A stretch of DNA of 64,000 nucleotides from NCBI RefSeq assembly GCF_010093065.1, contig NZ_CP048113.1, positions 5,784,001 through 5,848,000 on the forward strand, given 5' to 3'. A model generated the notes under the pieces. The model made no database searches. It was not told the DNA's origin and was given only the letters and a program-made list of their open reading frames with translations. Below, piece after piece: positions 58,424-64,000 of this stretch. This stretch comes from Chitinophaga agri. Its GTDB lineage: Bacteria; Bacteroidota; Bacteroidia; Chitinophagales; Chitinophagaceae. Numbering within the stretch: the stretch's first letter is position 1; each line of letters opens with the position of its first letter. The position numbers were made by a program, and so were the translations under genes.

Positions 58424-59336
58424 GTATTTGAATATTATCCGATTGTAAAACTTTATTCTTGCCGTCTATAATGATACAATGTACATCTGGTAACTGATTG
58501 ACCAGATGGATGCCCACCGCCGGACCCATAACTGTGATCGCGGTGGCTAGTGCATCAGATAACTCCGCACCGGGACTAACAACTGTTACGCTTTTGATGA
58601 AAGGCACCGGCCATCCCTTCCTCGGGTCTATGTTATGAGAATACCTGACCCCATTTCGTTCTACATACTGTTCGTAATTGCCGGAAGTAGCAACTGATGC
58701 ATTATTCACCGGTAACCAGAAGCGTATTTGTGTTGGTGCATCCGGATCAGCAATACCTATTTTCCACGGACTTCCATCCGGTTGATGCCCCCAGGCCGTG
58801 AGGTCACCACTGGCATTGATCACGCCACTGGTAGCACCGGCTGCCAGCCAAAGGGCTTTTACCCTGTCAGCCGCATACCCTTTACCAATAGCGCCAAAGT
58901 CAATCCGCATACCTGCTCGTTTCAGCTGCACCTGGTGATTGTCCAGTAATGCAATATGTTCAAAACTGGTCGCGAGCATTGCCTGGTCAATGGCTGCTTT
59001 TTCCGGCCATGTAAAATGATCGTATTTGAAATTGAACAGCTTTTTCAGCACGCCTGCTGTAATATCAAAAGCCCCCTGTGTGATCATACTGATCTTATTA
59101 CAACGAAGTAGTAGCTGGTAAACTTCCGCGGGTACGGTAACAGGAGGTCCTCCTGCCTGCGCATTGAGTTGCGCAATAACGGATGTCTCGTTAAATACCG
59201 TTAGTAAAGACTCGATCCGTTTGATCTCAGCCACTCCCTGTTCCAGTCTTCCGGCAGTAATAACTTCATCTGCGCCGGTGGCAATCAGTTCAAAGTCTGA
59301 ACCCATCAGCCGCGTATGTAGCTTACTGCTTAGCAT
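58410..59336 (-). CDS. apbE: FAD:protein FMN transferase (ApbE-like), no evident signal peptide
   Basis: 308 residues, typical ApbE length without the leader. Key blocks: MGSDFELIATG, EIKRIESLLTVFNETSVIAQLN, QGAFDITAGVLKKLF, RIDFGAIGKGYAADRVKAL and YSHNIDPRKGWP, the flavin and Mg binding loops. It transfers FMN from FAD to Ser/Thr of target proteins. Unusually no signal peptide is seen at the start MLSSKLHTRLMGS, whereas most ApbE are periplasmic; a cytoplasmic location or an upstream start should be considered. Overlaps the DUF4266 gene and follows the thioredoxin gene by 6 bases. Confidence 0.9.
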   Translation of the reverse strand: MLSSKLHTRLMGSDFELIATGADEVITAGRLEQGVAEIKRIESLLTVFNETSVIAQLNAQAGGPPVTVPAEVYQLLLRCNKISMITQGAFDITAGVLKKLFNFKYDHFTWPEKAAIDQAMLATSFEHIALLDNHQVQLKRAGMRIDFGAIGKGYAADRVKALWLAAGATSGVINASGDLTAWGHQPDGSPWKIGIADPDAPTQIRFWLPVNNASVATSGNYEQYVERNGVRYSHNIDPRKGWPVPFIKSVTVVSPGAELSDALATAITVMGPAVGIHLVNQLPDVHCIIIDGKNKVLQSDNIQIHAKA

Positions 59337-59342
59337 ATCATT

Positions 59343-59771
59343 TTACTGGAGCAGCTGTTTAAGTGTGGTGATGAAACCGTCCGGTGTTTCCGCTTTACAG
59401 GGGACGTAGGCAAGCAGTTTTTTTTGCGGACTTAACAGCACTATCTGTGGAAAAGTGCCTTGTGGATTAAACGCCGCAGCCAGTGAATCATATTGTAAAC
59501 GAAGCGGCGCCGCGATCTTTTTTCTCTGTGGGAAATCAGCCTCCAGTAATACCAGCTTATCTCCTGCATACCGCAGGAACGTACTGTCTGAAAGGATCTG
59601 TTTATTAAAACGGATGCAGGGGATGCACCAATCGGAACCTGAAAATACCAGCAGTACCTTTTTTCCCGATGCCAGTGCCAACGCAAAGGCTTTATCAGGA
59701 GATTGCTGAACCTGTGCGCTCACAGATCCGCTAAAGGCTACAATCAGAAACAGGAATAAGATACAACGCAT
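59343..59771 (-). CDS. Exported thioredoxin-like protein
   Basis: 142 residues. Signal peptide ending SVSAQ, then a thioredoxin fold with the active site SGSDWCIPCIRF (CIPC) and FNPQGTFPQIVLLSPQKK (the cis-Pro region). Likely periplasmic, reducing or isomerising disulfides; the Cys pair in the DUF4266 tail is an attractive substrate. It is the first gene of the operon thioredoxin-apbE-DUF4266-DUF3570. Confidence 0.9.
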   Translation of the reverse strand: MRCILFLFLIVAFSGSVSAQVQQSPDKAFALALASGKKVLLVFSGSDWCIPCIRFNKQILSDSTFLRYAGDKLVLLEADFPQRKKIAAPLRLQYDSLAAAFNPQGTFPQIVLLSPQKKLLAYVPCKAETPDGFITTLKQLLQ

Positions 59772-59832
59772 ATTGCGGTGGTTTATGCTGGCATGGTTAC
59801 CTGTTACAAAGGTAGGGGAAATTTATATGTGT

Positions 59833-62406
59833 TTATTCCGCCGGCGGAGCAGTTGACTGCCCTTCACGCGGTGCGTCAGGTGCTGCCGGTGTAGGCGTTA
59901 CCGCGGCTATCGGGTCAGCAGGTGCTGCTGGTGTGGGCGCAGTGGGTTGTTTCCAGTCTCCCGGTTCCATATTGATCTGCAATTGTTGCGGTCTCGGATG
60001 GGCAATACTGATACCTGCTTCCTGTAATTTAACATAAATATCAGTTAGCACCTCACTCTTCATGACCCCTGCCTTACCCAGGTCACTGATCCAGAACATC
60101 ACCTGTATATCAATCCCGGTATCCCGGAAATTCTGTAAGAGTACTACTGGTTCCGGTGACTTAAGAATATCTTCCAGGTTGATCAGGTAGTCCTTAATAA
60201 GGGTCAGTGCTTTCTTCAGGTCGGTACCGTAGGTTACACTTACGATAATGTCTACACGGCGTGTCCTGCTGGTTAATGTCCAGTTGACCAGTTGCTGCGC
60301 TATCAGGTCTCCGTTAGGAACGATCACTTCTGAACCATCGCCTGCGGAGATCTTACTAGAGCGAATGCCGATTTCTTTCACCACGCCCGACCTGGTACCC
60401 AGTTCTATGACGTCGCCTACTTCAATGGGCTTTTCAAAAGCAAGGATGACACCTGACACGAGGTTGTTCACAATATTCTGTAAGCCGAAACCAATACCCA
60501 CACCTAACGCGCCTATTACAATCGCCAGCTTGTCCATAGGTATACCCGATGCCGCAAATGCCAGCAGGGTGCCTGCACCCAGGATCGCGAGGCGTATCAA
60601 CAGCATGGCTGAACCCAGTTTTTTCTGTGGTTGTGATGACTGTCCGGTATAGCCCAGCAGGTAGGAAATGATCTGTGTAACGACACTGGACAGCCAGATT
60701 ATCAGTAGAAATATAATTACACTGCTGAAGGTAAAAGTAAAGTTGCCGATCTTTCTTTCCGCTACCAGCATATTACTGATGATCTCGTATAGTCCGTCAT
60801 ACATATAGAGATTGCGCGCCAGCAATGCCAGCCAGCCTATGGATGCAGCGATATAGAAGATCGTTTTCAAACGTGACTTGATGTTCTGATAGTCGATCAT
60901 GGAAATGAACGTGCTGGAGTCCTTCTTGGCTTCTACCTGTATGTAGATAGCTTCCATCAGTATTTCCACCATCAGAACAATGCCCAGTGCCATTGTAATA
61001 CTGACCACACTGGCTGCACCCATGATCTTCGCTGCAGCGACACGCGCCATTGCTACCAGTAACACGGAAAGACCGCTCAGGATGATGAATATCCAGATAG
61101 CCGAACGGGAATATTTGGGCAGCGGGAGTGTGGTTTCCCGAAGGGTGCGTAGTAAATACAATCCCAGTATGATGGATAAAATACCGCCTATAAAGATACC
61201 CCATTGTTCAAAGAACGTCACCTGTATCAATAGGTTATTTACGCAGTATAACAATAACAGCAGAACAAGTAACAGCCATCTTTTTAACAGGTTAGGAGGT
61301 ATATTGTTCCGTATGATGATGGTCGTGGTCACAGCTGTAATGATCCAGCAGATACCTGAATAGAATATAGGATATTGAATGGAGATCAGGAACGAGACCG
61401 TAGCCGCCAGTAGTATAGCACTGGCGACAGGGTAACGATACAGGTAACGGGCGTGTTGTAAGATCGTTTCGGCCTCCCTTTCTTCATGTTTCCGTTTGAT
61501 CTTTTTGGCATTGAACTTCACCCACCATAGAAAGAGTCCTGCGCCCATTAAAAACAGGAGATATATCGGTCCATCCACCGCAAAAAAGACCCTGAGTATC
61601 CGGATGTTCTTACGCATGGAACGGTCAAATACCTCAATAAAACTGGGACCCTTTTTACCGGGTAGCGGCGGTTCCCAGAGGTAACTAAAGTCTTTATTGA
61701 ACATCCGCTGACTGAAACGGGTCAGCTGGTAGTCCATATCTTCCAGCAGATTGGTCACATCTATATATCGTTTGGCTACTTTGTTCTGTAATAATCCGAG
61801 GTGTAGCAGATTAACCTTATTGGCACTGTCTACCTGCCGCCATTTCTGAATAAGAGCCGCCATTTGTCCGACATAGATATCCCGCAGCTCGTCTTCTGCC
61901 GGAATGTTACGCATGGAAGTATCTTTTCTGAGTAACTGAAGGGTATCAGTCACATTTACCAGCCTGTCATGGAATTTGAATAACACGTCCTGCCAGCTGT
62001 CCAGCTTTCTTTCCAGCTGTACAAGCAGTACGCGGTTGGTATAAAGGTCGTGTACGTTATTGGTGCTGCCGATGGCGGTCATGTCTTGTTTTACGACTCT
62101 CATAGCAGAATCGATCAGCGGAATACTTTCACTGATCTCTACGGTGTCGAGTCCGCGGCGTAGTGTACTCATCACCTGATTCAGCATGAGTGTATAAGTT
62201 TCCAGCCTGGTGATGATGATCGCAACAGAGGTGTCAGAGAGTCTGATGGTTGATTTGCCGGAAGTGTCTTTGACCTGTTGGGATATGATCTTGCTGAGTG
62301 TTGCGCTGTCAATTGGCTTGGGTGGAGCCGTCTGGTGCTGTGCAAAAAGATGTGTGCAGCAGAGGAAGGAGAGGAGAAGGAGTGAGATATGGCGCATAAT
62401 AGACAA
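59833..62406 (-). CDS. Large MscS family mechanosensitive channel (MscK-like)
   Basis: 857 residues. Signal peptide (ISLLLLSFLCCTHLFA), a periplasmic helical region to about 270, then about 11 membrane helices and the MscS core: LAIVIGALGVGIGFGLQNIVN is the pore helix region, followed by GDVIELGTRSGVVKEIGIRS in the beta domain and a C-terminal domain to about 820. The tail is Pro/Ala-rich (PTAPTPAAPADP). It opens on membrane stretch to release solutes in hypo-osmotic shock. The Met at 62397 is an alternative start. Confidence 0.9.
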   Translation of the reverse strand: MSIMRHISLLLLSFLCCTHLFAQHQTAPPKPIDSATLSKIISQQVKDTSGKSTIRLSDTSVAIIITRLETYTLMLNQVMSTLRRGLDTVEISESIPLIDSAMRVVKQDMTAIGSTNNVHDLYTNRVLLVQLERKLDSWQDVLFKFHDRLVNVTDTLQLLRKDTSMRNIPAEDELRDIYVGQMAALIQKWRQVDSANKVNLLHLGLLQNKVAKRYIDVTNLLEDMDYQLTRFSQRMFNKDFSYLWEPPLPGKKGPSFIEVFDRSMRKNIRILRVFFAVDGPIYLLFLMGAGLFLWWVKFNAKKIKRKHEEREAETILQHARYLYRYPVASAILLAATVSFLISIQYPIFYSGICWIITAVTTTIIIRNNIPPNLLKRWLLLVLLLLLYCVNNLLIQVTFFEQWGIFIGGILSIILGLYLLRTLRETTLPLPKYSRSAIWIFIILSGLSVLLVAMARVAAAKIMGAASVVSITMALGIVLMVEILMEAIYIQVEAKKDSSTFISMIDYQNIKSRLKTIFYIAASIGWLALLARNLYMYDGLYEIISNMLVAERKIGNFTFTFSSVIIFLLIIWLSSVVTQIISYLLGYTGQSSQPQKKLGSAMLLIRLAILGAGTLLAFAASGIPMDKLAIVIGALGVGIGFGLQNIVNNLVSGVILAFEKPIEVGDVIELGTRSGVVKEIGIRSSKISAGDGSEVIVPNGDLIAQQLVNWTLTSRTRRVDIIVSVTYGTDLKKALTLIKDYLINLEDILKSPEPVVLLQNFRDTGIDIQVMFWISDLGKAGVMKSEVLTDIYVKLQEAGISIAHPRPQQLQINMEPGDWKQPTAPTPAAPADPIAAVTPTPAAPDAPREGQSTAPPAE

Positions 62407-62580
62407 TTGGGAATTAGGAAATTAGGAATTAGGAATCGGGTATGAAGAGACAGTCTTGTTTCTTCAGTCAGCAATATTATAAGCGCTATTGATATAGAAC
62501 GACATAAAATCAGATCTTATGTTTTTCACGTAAATGGCACTCACCAATTCCTGATTCCTGATTTCCTGATTCCTAATTCA
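62405..62580. repeat. Inverted pair of GAATTAGGAATT-type repeats flanking the intergenic region
   Basis: Left arm 62405-62440 (GAATTAGGAAATTAGGAATT and following AGGAATCGGG) and right arm 62544-62580 (CCTGATTCCTGATTTCC and TGATTCCTAATTC) are imperfect inverted copies about 100 bases apart. Together they could fold most of this gap between the nitroreductase stop and the MscS start into a long stem, MITE-like in shape. The left arm reaches into the first bases of the MscS gene. Confidence 0.6.
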
Positions 62581-62583
62581 ATA

Positions 62584-63162
62584 CTACATCCATTTGAATT
62601 TTTCTTCAGCTGGTTTCAGCCTTCTTCCTTCAGGGATCTGTTCATCGGTATAACCGAGATAAAAGAAGCCGAGAACTTTATCAGCTTCACCCAAGGACAG
62701 ATATTCCTTCATCGCAGGATGGAAGGTCATTCCACCTGAACCCCAGTAACCAGCGAAACCTTTTTCAGTGGCACCCAGCCAGAGGTTCTGCGTAGCGCAG
62801 GCTACAGACACAATTTCTTCCACTTCAGGAATGGCCGGTTTGTTGCCTCTCTTCATACAGATAGCGATCACATGTGACGCCAGGTCTCCCTGCTGTTGCA
62901 GTTTTTCGTAGGTGCCTGGTGCGAATTTCTCCGCAGGGGTATTCGCCTTATAAATGTCTGCGTGTGCCTGACAGAAGGTCTTTACACCTTCTCCGCTGAA
63001 TACAACGAAATACCATGGTTCAGTGTAGCCGTGGGTGGGAGCCCAGTCAGCCAGTTCCAGTAATTCACGTACCTGTTCATCAGGAATTCTCTTCCCGTTC
63101 ATGCTCGCCGGTTTAATGTTGCGGCGCTGTTTAATAATACTAGTCAGATTTCCGTTTCCCAT
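62584..63162 (-). CDS. Nitroreductase family protein
   Basis: 192 residues, the usual length for FMN-dependent nitroreductases. RRNIKPASMNGKRIPDEQVR is the N-terminal FMN phosphate site, LLELADWAPTHGYTEPWYFVV, quoted in part, the usual R-x-P-S-equivalent region, and VSVACATQNLWLGATEKGFAGY the second FMN contact. Reduces quinones, nitro compounds or flavins with NAD(P)H; the natural substrate is unknown. Gap of 45 bases to the thioesterase gene upstream. Confidence 0.92.
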   Translation of the reverse strand: MGNGNLTSIIKQRRNIKPASMNGKRIPDEQVRELLELADWAPTHGYTEPWYFVVFSGEGVKTFCQAHADIYKANTPAEKFAPGTYEKLQQQGDLASHVIAICMKRGNKPAIPEVEEIVSVACATQNLWLGATEKGFAGYWGSGGMTFHPAMKEYLSLGEADKVLGFFYLGYTDEQIPEGRRLKPAEEKFKWM

Positions 63163-63207
63163 GCTTATGCTTGATTGTTTATATACGGGAGATAAACTCT
63201 CCGGATG

Positions 63208-63636
63208 TTATGCAGATAATTTTTCTTTCCAGTCTTCCGGAAGTCTGGCCACTTTACGATTGATGTAGTCAAAGAAGATCATACCTGATTTTGCTTCTGC
63301 AATGATGATCGTCTTACTGTCACGTACGGTGGTGATCCGGTAATAGATGTCGAAACCGAACGGCGAGATGTCGGCCGCACCAATAGCGATGTCGAAGATG
63401 TCGCCTTTAAAACCTTCGCCCTTATAGACGAGCGCAGCGTCGGCCATGATAAGTCCTGTTTCTGGACCACGTTCTTCAAACCCCAGGAACTCCAGGTAGT
63501 TAACCCTTGCCTGATGAATGATGGATAGGAGTGAGTCGTTGCCGACATGTCCGCCGTAATTGATGTCTGTTATCCTTACCGGTATCTGCGTGGTGAAGCC
63601 CAGCTTTTCCGGCATGTCTATTTTAACTCTTGCCAT
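63208..63636 (-). CDS. Acyl-CoA thioesterase (hotdog fold, 4HBT-like)
   Basis: 142 residues, typical of single hotdog thioesterases. The active-site segment is VRITDINYGGHVGNDSLLSI, with the conserved Asp (D in TDINYGGH). Then LVYKGEGFKGDIFDIAIGA and FDIYYRITTVRDSKTIIIAEA form the beta sheet. It hydrolyses acyl-CoA, as YbgC/FadM-type enzymes do. Tandem with the nitroreductase gene in the same direction. Confidence 0.87.
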   Translation of the reverse strand: MARVKIDMPEKLGFTTQIPVRITDINYGGHVGNDSLLSIIHQARVNYLEFLGFEERGPETGLIMADAALVYKGEGFKGDIFDIAIGAADISPFGFDIYYRITTVRDSKTIIIAEAKSGMIFFDYINRKVARLPEDWKEKLSA

Positions 63637-63688
63637 TCTTTATATGCATATTATCGGTGACTGATGACAGTACCTGTGTTCATATTGT

Positions 63689-64000
63689 TTAGAGACTAAG
63701 GCTTTGTTTACCTTCTTCCTTCAGGAAGGTGATCAGCTGTTGGAGGGCTTTGCTGCGATGACTGAATTTGTTTTTATCTGCCATACTCATTTCTGCGAAT
63801 GCGAGATGTGAGCCATCAGGCATAAAGATGGGATCATACCCGAATCCTTTACCACCACGGGTGGAGGTGAGGATGGTACCTGGGCATACGCCGGTGAACT
63901 GAAATTCCTTTCCGCCCATAATAAGGGAGATGACAGTCCGGAAATGGGCTTTACGGTTTGTTTTGCCTTCCATTTCCTGCAGCACTTTGGCGATGTTATC
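63689..64000 (-). CDS. rdgB: Non-canonical purine NTP pyrophosphatase, RdgB/HAM1 family (partial, 5' end outside window)
   Basis: The minus-strand frame is open to the window edge, about 103 residues, holding the C-terminal part of the protein: a DNIAKVLQEMEGKTNRKAHFR region, split here, then FTGVCPGTILTSTRGGKGFGY with DPIFMPDG, and the final FSHRSKALQQL, all signatures of RdgB/HAM1. The N-terminal SGNxxK motif is outside. It hydrolyses ITP, dITP and XTP to clean the nucleotide pool. A GTG at 63985 is not a real start, as homology continues upstream. Confidence 0.92.
   Translation of the reverse strand, partial: DNIAKVLQEMEGKTNRKAHFRTVISLIMGGKEFQFTGVCPGTILTSTRGGKGFGYDPIFMPDGSHLAFAEMSMADKNKFSHRSKALQQLITFLKEEGKQSLSL

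Noticed and set aside
1-64000. CRISPR array, rRNA, insertion sequence or phage genes
   Set aside because: No array of regular direct repeats, no rRNA-like sequence and no transposase or phage structural motif was found by reading.

Overview
The window looks like chromosomal DNA of a Bacteroidota bacterium of the Chitinophagaceae type, probably Chitinophaga or a close relative. The reasons are a complete SusC/SusD/SusE set driven by an ECF sigma factor and a FecR anti-sigma factor, many secreted or lipoprotein glycosidases, Bacteroidota-type promoters (TTTG, about 19 bp, TAnnTTTG), families largely confined to Bacteroidota (DUF4266, DUF3570, DUF4965 glutaminase), and little use of Shine-Dalgarno sequences. 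Genus is an inference; there is no rRNA here to settle it.

1-7.6 kb is housekeeping: the start of a Gfo/Idh/MocA oxidoreductase, radC, the prs-rplY-pth run, a fumarylacetoacetate hydrolase-family enzyme, and a MarR repressor divergent from a fused alpha/beta 2-oxoacid dehydrogenase E1. Two inverted repeats between the last two look like the MarR operator. A tRNA with anticodon CAT follows, with a good promoter and terminator.

7.6-14.4 kb is accessory and partly decayed. Directly after the tRNA terminator sits an AT-rich two-gene ATPase plus HNH nuclease unit resembling Septu (PtuA/PtuB) defence. Then come an S41 peptidase, a frameshifted gene remnant on the minus strand, a secreted protein of unknown function, a DUF2809 membrane protein, the C-terminal stub of an ATP-grasp gene, a small membrane protein and a Nudix-type regulator.

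14.8-24.4 kb holds a GH3 glycosidase, then the most unusual stretch. A leftward four-gene signalling set (small conserved protein, multi-pass membrane protein, histidine kinase, LuxR-type regulator) is divergent from a rightward operon of a caspase-like protease, a TIR-transmembrane-FGE fusion and a double DUF1508 protein. Next to it are a protein of the type often labelled ADP-ribosylation/crystallin J1 and a MORC/GHKL-type ATPase that seems to lack its C-terminus. I read this as a candidate conflict (immunity or cell-death) locus.

24.4-32.1 kb is a tightly packed leftward operon joining polyamine synthesis (pyruvoyl S-adenosylmethionine decarboxylase, membrane-bound spermidine synthase-like protein) to membrane proteins (DUF4178, DUF350), an exported FAD amine oxidase-like lipoprotein, a multi-pass membrane protein and a VIT1/CCC1-type transporter.

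32.2-46 kb carries two small membrane proteins, an isoaspartyl peptidase, and glycan or peptide degradation genes without their own SusCD pair: a GH65-like enzyme, GH105, a PepSY membrane protein, a DUF4965 glutaminase and a sialate O-acetylesterase. A region of short ATGGATGA-like repeats lies between the last two. 46.5-55.7 kb is an ECF sigma/FecR/SusC/SusD/SusE/GH76 locus, predicted to capture and cut alpha-1,6-mannan.

55.9-64 kb holds a GIY-YIG protein, a remnant of an AAA ATPase, a 53-residue lipoprotein, the thioredoxin-ApbE-DUF4266-DUF3570 cluster, a large MscS-family channel, a nitroreductase, a thioesterase and the start-truncated end of a RdgB/HAM1 NTP pyrophosphatase gene.
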